A stretch of 64,000 nt of DNA from Adineta ricciae (Eukaryota; Rotifera; Eurotatoria; Adinetida; Adinetidae): contig CAJNOJ010000346.1 of the NCBI GenBank assembly GCA_905250025.1, forward strand, positions 35,537 through 99,536, written 5' to 3'. Shown here piece after piece: positions 42,217 through 54,165 of this stretch; the first letter of the stretch is position 1, and each line of letters starts with the position of its first letter. Under the pieces are notes generated by a model that made no database searches, had not been told where the DNA came from, and was given only the letters and a program-made list of their open reading frames with translations. The position numbers were made by a program, and so were the translations under genes.

Positions 42217-43644
42217 ATGTTGCGCACTTTCTTTGTTAATCTCTTCGTACTCAGTTGTACAATTAATGTTTACGATGCTTTGTTCATGAGCAGTAGAGCA
42301 ATGCAAGGGGTAAGAATTTTCTACAATGAATATTTCCTTTCTAATGTTTGCACTTCGGCTTTTTTTTCGAATTTAGTTCGTTGATAGCACGATTGAAAGG
42401 GCGATGAACGATGTAACAAATAAATTTCAGCATAAACTCGAGATATTGAAGGACAATAAAATTGTTTTAAAACTATGGAATCATTACAAAAACTCCTATC
42501 ATAAAGTCTATCAATCTGTCAGCGAAGAAAAAGATCGTCTTGAAAAATTCATTGGTAATCTCAAATTTATTATCAAAGAAAATCTTCGTTTTGAGAAAGG
42601 TGTTAAGTCGTTTAAACTCCATCTAAATGAATTCGGTGATATGAATTTATCCGAGATGCGTCAGAAAATGACCGGCCTTCGAGTTGATTACTATGTGAAA
42701 TCATTGTCAATACATCAACGACCAAAACGGTTTTTGTTCGATTCTGTAAAGAAAAAAATTAACAAATTCAAAGATAAAATCAAGAAAAAACTCCGTCCGG
42801 GAAAAGGTAGAAATGATTCCAACACGTTCGATGGATCAGACAGGTCTACTAGACGAACAACGACGAAGAGAGTTTCTGCGTCCAAGATTGATTATCGACC
42901 ATACATGAATCCCATCGTGAATCAAGGTCAATGTGGGTGAGTTGAGATTAGAATCTTCATGAATACACGCGATTTCTCTTGACTTGGTGTTAACGTATTT
43001 AGATCTTGTTATGCATTTTCTGTCACGGCCGCAATCGAAGGTACTTATGCTTTGAAAACTGGTAGACGCATTCAACTCTCTCAACAACAAATTGTTGATT
43101 GTTCAGCCAATTATGGGTGTTCCGGTGGCTTTTTCGAGACCACTTTTCAGTATATCAAACAAAATGGTGGCCTAGAATCGGATGCATCTTATCCGTATGT
43201 CGGTACTCAACAATCATGTTATGCTAGATCAGCCAACATGGGCAGTATACAAGGATTTGGAACAACTCCACATGATGATGAAGAAGAAATGAAACGGGCT
43301 CTAATAACATATGGTCCATTAGCAGCTGGAATCTGCATTACAGGTGATTTACAATTCTATGGTTCATCGGAACAAGCCGGTGCATCAGATATTATTGATA
43401 TACCATCTTGTTCGAAAGCAATCAATCATGCAATTACTATTGTTGGTTTTGGAACCGACATTGGTAAGGATTATTGGCGTAAGTAATTCCCTTCGAAAGA
43501 TATCTTTGTATGTGTATCGATTATTTTAGCTCTACGCAATTCATGGGGGGGAAAACTGGGGACTTAATGGCTATTTCAAAATAGCACGCAATAAGAACAG
43601 CATGTGTGGTATCGCTACATATGGTTACTATACTCAGATATAAC
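42217..43644 (+). pseudogene. Papain-family cysteine protease allele with C-terminal frameshift (haplotype A)
   Basis: Exons 42217-42309, 42377-42936, 43003-43478 and 43530 onward match haplotype B. In the last exon a run of seven G (43545-43551) stands where B has GGGGCG, a net +1. Translation therefore changes after RNSWG and stops at 43565-43567, removing about 28 residues of the C-terminal beta-sheet just after the catalytic Asn. The downstream sequence still encodes the B C-terminus in the shifted frame, to 43644. The site is a homopolymer, so a sequencing error is possible. Prodomain, CGSCYAF and [11 protein letters not shown] are intact. Confidence 0.75.
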
Positions 43645-44473
43645 TACTCTTTATTGTATTCGGCTCTGCTTGTGTCTGTAGCTATTTATACCTTTGCTGT
43701 TCAATGATTTTTGAAATTAAAAATCGAAAAAAAATGTTATTCTTGATAAATAAGTATGAATATTTCAGCTATTAGTTACCATAAACAAATACCATTAAAG
43801 AGTTATGTTCATTTATGTGGATATCTTGAGGGATTTTATATATATCATTTAACTAGTTCTGGACACAATTATTCATTGATCTGTTTTATCCAAAAAGAAA
43901 ATCAAATATTAAGTAAAGGAAAACACATATGATAATCTTTTCATTCCACAGTACTTGTACGCATAATTAGTTGTTTGATGTTCATACAGTTTTGTCGTAT
44001 TACTTCTTTTGTAACTCCTCATACGAAACTTGTAATTCTATTAGACATACACCAAATGCAATTATTCATAAGAGAACGTAATGAAAGACAAAAGTATTGA
44101 GCAATAGAATGTGATTGGATCTCATGAACACCTTTAACAGAAATCGAATATTTATATACTTTGCAACAGCAAGAAAGATTTTCCTTTAAGATGAGTTTCA
44201 AGTGCAAATAATTGTTTTCGCACTTGTACAAATGCCGACGATTTATTGAGTAATTTGAAAGGTGTTGTGAATTGTAAATCAAACTTGTCAGATCTCACAA
44301 TAAGCTGTGTAATTAATCTCATATTAATTACTTTCACACATATTTGATATGTACCATGGAGAATTAATCAAAGACTTTTGTTGTATTAACTTCTCATGCA
44401 ATTTCTATGAGAAATAAAATTGAATACGAGAAAAACAAACATTCACAATGAATAAGCCCAGATCACTGTCTTT
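43645..44473. other. Intergenic with a haplotype A-specific ~265-bp segment
   Basis: 43690-43960 has no counterpart in B, which passes directly from the protease 3' end to the GTTTGATGTTCATACAG sequence. The segment contains an AG-preceded open frame on the plus strand (after ATTTCAG) of ~54 codons, including KSYVHLCGYLEGFYIYHL. It looks like the last exon of some gene. The rest is non-coding. B lacks this segment but has extra sequence near 25565-25700. Confidence 0.45.
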
Positions 44474-45178
44474 CTATAGTGTCTTTTTCTTTGTTGCTTC
44501 AATGGTAAAAAGTTTTCTCCATGTAACCGTTCCAGTAGTCTTATCATCAAAATAATGATAAGCATCACCTGCCTGTTGCCATTCTGATTCGCAACTGATT
44601 GGTGGTTTATTATCATCGATTTGTTTTTTTCCTTGAAATCTCCACCAACAATTATTAAAACCACAAGATTTAGGTGCAACAAATCTTCCACACATAGGAC
44701 ATTTTGTTGTTGTCTCATCGGGATCAGTAACCAGATCAAATTTCTTATAGCCAATTGGCATTATGACATGCTGTTGAGCGGCTTGACAGTTTACATTGGT
44801 GCATATACCTTGAAGACATAAGCCATGTCGAGTACGTCGCCATTCTGGAGCTGTTTTTGACCATTGCACTATTTTTATATTTTTACCATCACTTACATCA
44901 AGAAATTTGATTCCCAAACTAGCCATATCAAGTCTTTTAACGCCATTTCCAGAAAAAGCATGTAATAAAGCGTCGTCTTCGATACCGTAACTTGCTAATG
45001 TATCATTTTCATCTTGAAGTATTTCGCCATCGAACACAAAATACGTTTGTTGTGTGTCTAGTGGATCGTTTGTATCTTGTAGAAATTTTTTCTTCAATTG
45101 TGCCACTGTTGTTGATGGTTCAACGTCAAGACTATAAGTTCGTCCCATTTTGGTTGATGTTGCAATTGAGACCTTCAT
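44474..45178 (-). CDS. Ubiquitin-like domain plus conserved Cys-rich domain protein (haplotype A)
   Basis: Allele of 25870-26571, 234 residues, starting with the ATG at 45178. One extra codon (RKLFTIEA versus RKLTIEA) lies near the C-terminus. The Cys/His positions of the second domain are all conserved. Several substitutions fall in the ubiquitin-like part (TNDPLD versus VNDLLD), fewer in the Cys-rich part. Confidence 0.75.
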   Translation of the reverse strand: MKVSIATSTKMGRTYSLDVEPSTTVAQLKKKFLQDTNDPLDTQQTYFVFDGEILQDENDTLASYGIEDDALLHAFSGNGVKRLDMASLGIKFLDVSDGKNIKIVQWSKTAPEWRRTRHGLCLQGICTNVNCQAAQQHVIMPIGYKKFDLVTDPDETTTKCPMCGRFVAPKSCGFNNCWWRFQGKKQIDDNKPPISCESEWQQAGDAYHYFDDKTTGTVTWRKLFTIEATKKKTL

Positions 45179-47129
45179 TTTAATTCTACAAAATTGAAAT
45201 AATTAAAATCTAATACATGATGAACTTTTCTATCAACAAAAAAATTCTCAGACATCCTCGGTTCAGGTATTTTTGCTAGAATATGAAAGAATGAATACTT
45301 ATGACTGACGAGAAAAAAGATTTTTATTTCAATTTGTCTCGTTAAAAAGTTTTTGTTGGAAAGAATGTCGGCGTGTTTTGCGTCCTCTGAATTAATGCAG
45401 CCATCAAAATTCTTTCTTTTAGTTACGACAGTTTGACTATAAACGCAAAATTCTCATTGGAAAGAGAAGTATAACTGACTCATACGTAAGTAGGCAGATT
45501 GTCTTCTCTTTCTTTCACTTTCCTAGTGAAAGTCGTCTGATATGCAATCTATGGCTTATTTGTTTATCTTGGATACATTTGAAAGAAAAATTCTTCAATC
45601 CAACGTTTGGCAATAACATGGAAAAATCTCTTACCCTTTTTGTTCTTCATAACATACATCTGATCAACTATAGAGCATGCTGAGAAAATACAATGCATGA
45701 GTTATAACTGTAGGAGCGATTATTCACCAATATATACAGTTGCGTATTTTCCTTATTGATTCGGTGTAGTCTATGAAGATCGATAATGGCTTATGCCGCT
45801 GAATATACGTTCACTATATGCTTGTATAGAGCAGATTCCATATTCATCATCTAGATAGTTCGTGTGACAGTGCTCGAAAATTTCAGGAGTACCACTTTGA
45901 ATAAGTTACCTTGGCGAAACAAGACCAGAAAGACAGTGTCAATTGATCATCTACAAAGAATCTTGGACCCGTTGGATTGCCTCAATCCAGCCACGACATC
46001 AAATCATCAATTAATATCTCCTATGCATCACAGTAAAAGCACATTGTGTCGATCGGACATCGACTATGAATATTCTAATGGAAGGAAAATTTTAGTCGTT
46101 GACATCTTTTTGCTGTTATAACCGAAATACATCGAATGAGCAATTTTGTTATCACTTCACGGAAGATTTGACCTTGACTAATAAGATGACGGCATACACA
46201 ATTCTCCATCGGAATCTCGCGAAAAACAACTGTTAGCAATGACCATGCGCACCACGATAGCAGTGATGCTGTCTGGACTCGGTTTGATAGCAAAGTATTT
46301 TGTACGAGAAGAAATCCGTTAAGCATTCGATGCGAATTACCATTCACATTTTGTTAATTATATTACTCATCAAATCGATGAATTCGGAAATTACGTAGCT
46401 GAATTTCAAAAGTTCTATACTAATTGATCTAACACAATTTGAAACAAAGGTAAATTTTGTTTTGTAATTGAAAACGAAATATTACTAACACATCTTCAAT
46501 TTCATATCAACAAAGAATCTTTCCAGATTAAGAAGGTTGAATTATAATTTATCTTTTACCAATGAGTACTCTCGTTCATTTCATCATTAACATTCAATTA
46601 TATTGATAGAAACAAACTAACTTCTAATTCGCATTCCTCGCCTCTGATTAGTTGTACTCAATCATTTTAAACTTCAATAATAAGATTTTGTCGATTTCTT
46701 CTTCAAATTTATTGATAATAGAATCTGAACAGACAAGAGTTTGAATATCAATCATGACAACAGATATTATTTTTTCTTATTTTACAATACTATTCGAAAT
46801 ATCATTAAACACAAATTCATAAAATGAAAAACTTTCATTTACATTAGAAAGTCAACCACGTGTAAACTGATGTCTATTCGTAAAAGTAAAATATAACTAT
46901 AAACATAACTATGTGATAATAAAGAATGCAGTTATTTTGCTCATTAAGACAAACTTGTCAAAGAGCAGTACTTTCGAATGGAAAAATATATATTATATTT
47001 TCGTATTTTTGTTTTAAAGGAAGAAAATTACGTAAGATCATTTGTATGTCATCAAACTATAGTCAATCGTTCTTATTGGATTATATGGAACGATTCTTTA
47101 TCGAACTATAATCGATATTTAATATGATT
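45179..47129. other. Long intergenic region (haplotype A) with possible retroelement scrap
   Basis: No intact gene. The plus frame at 45864-46121 contains LPWRNKTRKTVSIDHLQRIL, resembling the extreme C-terminus of LTR-retrotransposon pol. It is short and isolated. A ~105 bp stretch (46179-46290) is absent from B. A minus-strand open frame over it shows no domain. Confidence 0.35.
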
Positions 47130-47690
47130 GAAAGAATAGGTTATAATTTGAAGATCACAAAGTCTTGAAAGCGCAGCATTGTAGTAAATTTCCGTAATCA
47201 CTCAGATATAAAGATAAAGTGATCACATTTATCATACTGAGTTTTTTTCTAGTGATGTTAATCGCTGATGAAATTTGTATAAAGAGAAATTTTTCTCGAC
47301 TTTTAATTGATGAATTGTTGTATCACATTTCATATGTAGTATTTCGACTAATTATCTGTTATTAAAAGGAGAATAGTATGGTGTATTAGAAGTAAATGCT
47401 GTCCAGCTGATTTGAAAGGGTTGAATAAATGAAAAACTTATTCATTTCATTTTTTTCCAAATCCATGTGATTCGGATTTGTATGATTCATTTAATATTTA
47501 TGGTAGAAAAGATCTTTTTCAAAAATCCTTTAAAGTCCGCCATCAATCATCAGAATGATATCGATATTTACGAGGAAAATTTGTTCAGATTAATGCTGAA
47601 TATTCATTTTCAATGTTATTTGTTAAACAAAAGAAAAAAAAAAACACGAATTGATATTTATTTTTATTTCAGAAATAAATTCATTTAAAA
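47130..47690 (+). pseudogene. Degenerate unrecognised gene (haplotype A)
   Basis: Counterpart of 28361-28915 with different lesions. The FFQKSFKVRHQSSE-like and RGKFVQINAEYSF-like scraps are present in separate frames. No family assigned. Confidence 0.4.
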
Positions 47691-47898
47691 GAGATAATTA
47701 TCTGTACTTTAACTTTTTATACACTGCATAATCCTCATTTTCATTTTACTTTGATGGAACTTTATAGGAATGTGAGAGATGAAAGGATATTCAAATGTCA
47801 AATCTAATTTTAGTGTTTCTACTCCAACAATTTTCTTCTCATTTATTAGAATCAAAAGAATCCTGTTAGTTCATTCGCAATTTCTCATCAATTGAGGA

Positions 47899-48804
47899 AT
47901 GTCTTCTTCTTCTTCTTCTACCGTATTATTAATTAATGATATTCGAAGTAAACTTGTGATTCTAATTTGTATTTTATACATTATCTTTGGTACAATTGGA
48001 AACATCTTGAATATAATTCTATTTCGAAAACGTATCCTTTGGACACTTTCTCCTTGTATTCCTTATTTATTCATCGCTTCTTTTGTAAATCTCTTCATTA
48101 TTTATGGATTTGTTCCATTTCGATTGCTTAGTGGTTTTCAAATCAATCCCGCTAATGTTATTTCAATTCTCTGTAAATTCCAACTCTTTACTTATTATGT
48201 CACGACTGGTCTTTCAACTTGGTTTATGGTTGCTTGTTGTAGTGATCGATTCTTTTCATCATCACCTAATGCATTGATGCGACGTTATAGTAATCTACGT
48301 ATGACAATTAGAATCTCATCAATGATTACATTTCTTATTTTCATTGTCTATTTACAAATTTTATATTGTTATGACACAAATCAATTTGCTGCTATTTCAA
48401 CATGTAATGTTCAAACTGGTATTTGTAGTGTCATTGACGTAATCTGGATGCTTTTTTTTCAAACTATTGGTCCACCCATATTGATGTTGATCTTTGGTAT
48501 TGGTACATTTATTCATATTAAACAAAAACAACGAATTCAACCATTAACAGCAAATACAACGGAAACACAAAGAGATAATAATAAACATATTTTACCTATG
48601 TTATTTATACAAGTTATTATGTATTTATTATGTATAATACCTCTTCTTGCTACAAAGATTTATCAGAATATGACTTTATCATTTATTAAAAGTGATGTAC
48701 ATCGAGCAGTCGATAGTCTTGTCTTTATTTTATCGATTTTGTCAAGTCTTGTTGACAAAATTTTCTCATTTTATATTTATACATTATTTAGCAAATTCTA
48801 TTGA
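47899..48804 (+). CDS. Rhodopsin-like GPCR, C-tail truncated (haplotype A)
   Basis: Allele of 29125-30081. ATG at 47899; an in-frame TGA lies just upstream, fixing the start. All seven membrane segments and the DRF motif are present (CCSDRFF). CGA-to-TGA at 48802-48804 removes the last 17 residues, a basic helix-8/tail segment. This region can be needed for surface expression or coupling in class A receptors. The Ser run is one residue shorter than in B. Confidence 0.78.
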   Translation: MSSSSSSTVLLINDIRSKLVILICILYIIFGTIGNILNIILFRKRILWTLSPCIPYLFIASFVNLFIIYGFVPFRLLSGFQINPANVISILCKFQLFTYYVTTGLSTWFMVACCSDRFFSSSPNALMRRYSNLRMTIRISSMITFLIFIVYLQILYCYDTNQFAAISTCNVQTGICSVIDVIWMLFFQTIGPPILMLIFGIGTFIHIKQKQRIQPLTANTTETQRDNNKHILPMLFIQVIMYLLCIIPLLATKIYQNMTLSFIKSDVHRAVDSLVFILSILSSLVDKIFSFYIYTLFSKFY

Positions 48805-49039
48805 AAAGAACTGATTAAATTAATCCGAAATATGCCTCGTCATCACACATAAAATTCACGATATAATAATTCTTACAATATTTTATCTAAAAATAAAACA
48901 TATTTCATGGAAAGAACAAAGAATATCACATTCAAACGTGTTAATGATATTTATAACATTGAAATAGTTTTTTTTTTCTCTCAGATTAAATAAAATATTT
49001 AATCATCTACTTTATTGATTTATTCTGAGAGGAATTATA

Positions 49040-49390
49040 GAATAAAACAGAACTGGGATAACATTCAGTTATATATCGATTGATATGTCAATTTGAGATA
49101 TTTTGAAGTCAAACAGATTTGAATCAACATCCGTTTTGAACTCTTGTAGGAAGTTGAACACATTCCTCATGTAATCGAGCACTTCTTGAAAATATTCATA
49201 ATCCAATTCATTGTTTTTTCACAGCGATAATAATCGTCACTTCCTAAAATAAACAATTCAATTCAACTCCTTTCCTTTATCTGTTCTTACAAATTCTCCA
49301 TGATCAATTATTTGAATAAATTATTTATAAACTTCAATTGAATAACAAATAAAACACATATCAATATTACTTCTATAGTTGGTAATACGG
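49040..49390 (-). pseudogene. GH45 pseudogene relic (haplotype A only)
   Basis: Minus-strand translation in shifting frames recovers GH45 landmarks in order: SNIDMCFICYSIEVYK (cf. DIDFCCICYRLNFV), FIQIIDHGEFV (cf. LVQMISHEPRT), IELFILGSDDYYRCEK (cf. IELFVPGSEDRYEEC) and EECVQLPTRVQNGC (cf. REQCFNLPEPIQNGC). At least four stops or shifts interrupt it. The closest relative in the window is the PAN-GH45 gene at 4760-5758. Like that gene, the relic reads IELF and lacks the Asp of HFDL. Haplotype B lacks the segment (33600 region). Confidence 0.7.
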
Positions 49391-51108
49391 ATTATAGTTC
49401 AACTATCATTAGAATGTCTCGAATTGAAAGCATTTTTGTTAATAGTGAACAACATGTCCACGTTACTTTCAATCATTATGTAATATTACGAAATAATTCT
49501 ACTGTTGTTGCTGATATTTATCATCTGAGTAGTAACTCAACAGAATACACTAAGATTCTTGACAAGGTGTCTTCTTTTATCGAAATATTTCATCATTATT
49601 TGTTTGTGATACATACAACATCAATTGAATGATCTTGTAACTGTTTAAGTGTTATCAAAGACTATAGTTTTATTTATATTGAAGGTGCGAATAATCAGCA
49701 AATTGTTCACTGGAAAATTTTAACGTTACAGAAGAATTTACTATCGTAGGTACGGGAATGCAAGGACAAGATTCTACAATGATGAGTAGATATATTAAAG
49801 TTTCATATGAACTAATACGATCGTCCTTTTAGTCGAGAAAATATAGTTCTTGAGAACTTAAAGGCACTACGATTGAACAACTAACCGATTTTCCCTTAAT
49901 TTTCGAAGAGTTTTGGGAAAAGAAGAATATGTATTTATATAAACAAAAAATCTTTTTCAATTTTCTAATGTTTCCATCAATACAAAATATGGTTACATAT
50001 AGTTTCTTATCAACATAAATTAAGTTCCTTAGAGATTCAGATTATCCAGCTGAACGAATGGTAAATAAGAAATGAATCTGATTGACAGGGTTCTATTTTT
50101 TGATTAGTTGACTCTTAGATTATCCGAGGGAAAAGATTAACAAATAGAACTTTGTTTCTCTTAAGTTCATATTATAAAACCTTATTCAACATTTTCAGTT
50201 GAACTATTGATTCCTTGTTCAATTCGATTTTGGCTTTTTCATTTCAACAAATATCATATCTGTTCTTTCTCATTTATTTGTCAAACAAACACTTTGTCAA
50301 GTACTTTATATTTTTATATTATCCAATTCATTATTTAATTGTTGTATTTGTCCTGTTAAATGTGAATATATATTTGATTATGATTCGTTTTCATGTTTAT
50401 TTACAATTTCATTTATAACAACATGGGAATTTATTGCTCATGGTATATTATACCAACTTTATTTATAGTCATACTTCAATCGTACTATTTTTTTTTGTTG
50501 GTAAAAATCTCGTTTACATCAAAGTTGTTTAATGACTAAAATATCGAAAGATAAATATTCAACTATTATCTTTTATGATGATTTTCTCATATTATTCAAT
50601 ATTTCTTTTATCAATGGTATGTGCTGGATCATTACTGGAATTAAGAAACAAAATTAACGATAAATTCAAATGTTTGCAAAGATAAGTTGCTCTGTATATT
50701 CGTTGATTTTACAATGCAGATCAACGACAAGATATCGAAGCTTTTATGTGTTTGAATTCCACATACAATAAACATATGCTTTCGAATACATATTGAATGT
50801 TCATAATCTTATGACTATAACTACAGTGCAAATCATATAGGTACTGTTTGTCCAATTAAAGAGTGAATGCGATATTCTTAAGATGAAATTGTACGTGCGT
50901 TTTTTCGTGGACATGAATATGTGTATTTGAAAAAAAGATAAGATGAAGAGTGTTTGCACATAAGATAAAAGAAAAGCCATTTACGAGTTGTTTTTATTTC
51001 TTCATAGAACCTTACAATTCACCGATAACGTAGTCGATATATCGCAATTTCGCCGAAATTAAACGATCATTCTTTGATTTAAGGTTTAGTATTGTAATTT
51101 TAGATAAA
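49391..51108. other. Intergenic with gene relics (haplotype A)
   Basis: A short plus frame at 49414-49632 ends SSFIEIFHHYLFVIHTTSIE; only its last part survives in B. A discoidin-like scrap (EEFTIVGTGMQGQDSTMMSR) lies near 49730-49810. Hydrophobic broken frames at 50160-50640 may be a dead membrane protein. The final ~100 bp is probably the 5' UTR of the ART gene. No intact gene. Confidence 0.35.
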
Positions 51109-53571
51109 ATGCCAAGTCGTTTTTCTGATATTGAACCTTTGAATACTAAGCAAGCAATAGATAATTATCTTCTTTGCAAAATTGTTCCACTCAGTGAAGC
51201 TATTATTCCTATATTACATATCGTTACTGATATTCTTGTTCATATTAACATAGCTAAACTTGCATGTCAAACTCCTTCAGACAATCTTACACAAGATGAA
51301 TCAGCTTCAATTTATCTATATACAATGAATACTGAATTTTATTTTAAAATAAACAAAGCTTTACGAACAAATGTAGTTGAAAACATCAAACCATGGTTTC
51401 TCTATTTAAAACTTTTTCATACCGCTTTAAATAAATTACCTTCACAAAAAGAACGTGTTTGGCGTGGAATTGTAGGTAATTTTCGCAGTCAATATACAAA
51501 AGGTACTCGTTTTGTATGGACAGGTGTATCATCAACTTCGTCAGATATCGGTATGATCGAACATTTTCTACCAAATAATAAACACACGACGATTTTCTCA
51601 ATTAATTGTTTATATGGAAAATCTGTCACAAAACATAGTGCGATACCTGATGAACAAGAAATTATTCTCATGCCGGGAACAAAATTGATCGTTAATGGAA
51701 TTTTAAAGAAACATTTACATGATATTATTGATCTTAAAGAAGAAATCAATCCAAATTTTATAAATAGTCTTACCATACTTCCTGCAATAAAAGTATCAGT
51801 GAAAAAAGACGATTCATGCCCAACTAGTCCAAAAGCACCGTTACCAAAGAAGCCAAAGGTTGTTTTGCCTCCAATTAAATCTCCACAAACGAAAGAAACA
51901 GTTCAAGATAATTGTAAGTAATCTTATACACAAAATGTCTCTTTTTTTTTTTAAATAAATTTCAATATTTCAGCTGAACCGCAAAGAACATTGGTTTGTC
52001 CTCATTGTCAAGAAAAGAATACTTATTCACACTACAAACAAGGATCCATAAGTACATGTTATTCATGTAAAGGCAATTTTAAACAAGTAACATGTCCTCA
52101 TTGTCAGAAGACAAATTATTGTAAAAATTCTCAAGCTTATGCTTCAAGTCGATCTGTCGATTGTGCAAATTGTCAAAAATCCTTTCAACAATTGAATTGT
52201 CCTCATTGTAATCAATGCAATTATTTCCTCAATGCTAATTACATCGAAGGAAATACGGTGAATTGTTGTACATGTAAGAAGCCATTTCAAGTGATGATTT
52301 GTACACATTGTTCATCAGAAAATATTTGGCAAAATGCAAATCATGTTGAAGGTAGTCGAGTAAAATGTTCCAACTGCAAAAAAGACTTTCAAAAAGTAAA
52401 TTGTCCTCATTGTCAAGCGCGTTGTTCTTGGAAGAATGCAGATTATCTTCCAGGTACTCGAACGTCGTGTGGATCATGTAAGAAAATATTTCAATGTGTC
52501 AATTGTTTTCATTGTAAAACTCCTCTCAAATGGTTGAAGTCGGAATATGAACAAGGAATTGTAGTCAAATGTACATCGTGTTCAAAGAAATTTCAACAAA
52601 TCAATTGTCCGCATTGTAAAGTAACGAATTGGTATAGAAATGCCGATTATGTTCAAGGATCATCGACGCGATGTTCGTCGTGTAAAGAAAAATTTCAACT
52701 TTTGGCATGTCCAAATTGTTCGACAGCAAATATTTTGAAAGGAACAACTTTTTGTCATGGAAAACGACAAACATGTTTTAGATGTAAAAAACCTTTTCAA
52801 ATGATGCGATGTCCTCATTGTCAAGAAATTGAATACTTCAAAACAGGTACTTATCGTCAAGGAAATCAAATAACATGTCTTCATTGCAAGAAAATATATC
52901 AATTGCTCAATTGTCCATATTGTTTCGTTGCATTGTATGTTAATGCAGCGAATAAATATCATGAGAATAAATTAAGAGATTGTCTTTCATGTAAACGATC
53001 GTTTTATGATCTGAACTGTTGCAAATGTGGTGCTGCTGAATATTTCAAAACACCATATCAATACGGATCTCGAGATAAATGTTCTTCATGCGATGTTACT
53101 TCACAATATGTCAAATGNTTAATAGATTGTCTTTCATGTAAACGATCGTTTTATCATCTGAACTGTTGCAAATGTGGTGCTGCTGAATATTTCAAAACAG
53201 CGTATCTATGCGGATCTCGAGATAAATGTTCTTCATGCGATGTTACTTCACAATATGTCAAATGTTTTCATTGCAATGCTATGAATTCATGGCAATGCAT
53301 TACAAAAAAATATGCTTATGGACATGGGTGGATTGTGACATGTGATCGATGTCAGAAAAAATACCAACATTTACAATGTCCACATTGCAATACGGCGAAT
53401 TATTCTTCGAATTGTACCTATGTCGAAGGAAATAAAGTCAAATGTGTGAAATGTGAAAAGTTATTTCAGCATAAGCAATGCAAATCATGTAACGCATCGA
53501 ACTATTTTCCGAATGCTGATTATGATGCTTCGAAAGGATGTATATGCTGGGATTGTCATGCAAATATTTGA
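51109..53571 (+). CDS. ADP-ribosyltransferase-zinc ribbon array protein (haplotype A, crosses an assembly join)
   Basis: Exon 51109-51913, intron 51914-51973 (60 bp), then 51974-53571 interrupted by the n at 53118. ART motifs are intact (VWRG, SSTS, DEQEIILMPG), and the linker has five extra residues. Relative to B the array lacks one complete unit, the fifth: ribbon 4 is followed directly by CPHCQARCSW. After the n, about 143 bp are repeated (LIDCLSCKRSFYHL versus RDCLSCKRSFYDL before it), which adds an artificial ribbon and a half. The true A protein should therefore carry 14 units. The overlap copies also differ from each other at several residues (KTAYLCG versus KTPYQYG). Confidence 0.78.
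53118..53118. other. Assembly join (single n), contig 5 / contig 6
   Basis: The sequence after the n restarts at the equivalent of 52975 within the zinc-ribbon array, giving a ~143 bp redundant overlap with several mismatches. The tandem repeats probably caused the failed merge. Confidence 0.9.
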
Positions 53572-54165
53572 CACTATCTCTGTTTTCATGATTGGACAGA
53601 TTTGAGAGCGCATAGTTAGTTTATTATTCTTGCTTTATCACGCAGAAAGGCTTAATGGTTTTCGGAACAGTTTCGTTTGTGAACTGATCCAATTGTCACG
53701 TTCCGAATTTGTATCAATGATGGAACCGTTTCATGTTTTTGTAAAATCGACTTTACAAGAAACTATTCGTAATTTTTCATTTTTTGTAGACATCTTTTCG
53801 TTCTTATTAATTGATATCCACAAAAATATGTGTTCACTTGACTTTTATAAATACTTCAAATCGAACCCGGCACTGTGTTGTACACTCACGCCATCGCTCG
53901 AACGAAACTGGTTTTATATGAAACAGAAAAATAGAATTCAGAACTGCCTATGGCCAATAATTTCTGTTCTGGTTATTTTTGAAGGTTCCGTTAGTGAAAA
54001 GTAGATGTCTCCGCTCGTGATGCATTTGTCAATGAATTTATACAGATTTACCTCTACGAGTTTCTATTTGCTTATAATGATGCAAGCGTAGAGAGCTTTT
54101 GTTTGATAAGATATTGTTTTCATCATATTTTATTTTTTGATCATTGAAACCATCAATCATCATGT
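53572..54165. other. Intergenic between ART-zinc ribbon and esterase genes (haplotype A side)
   Basis: Contains a 124-codon open frame at 53630-54004 (RSEFVSMMEPFHVFVKS, FSFFVDIFSFLLIDIHKN). The first ~85 codons are alignable with B at 37602-37880. No domain is recognised and B is frameshifted at the 3' end. I treat it as unproven. Confidence 0.35.
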
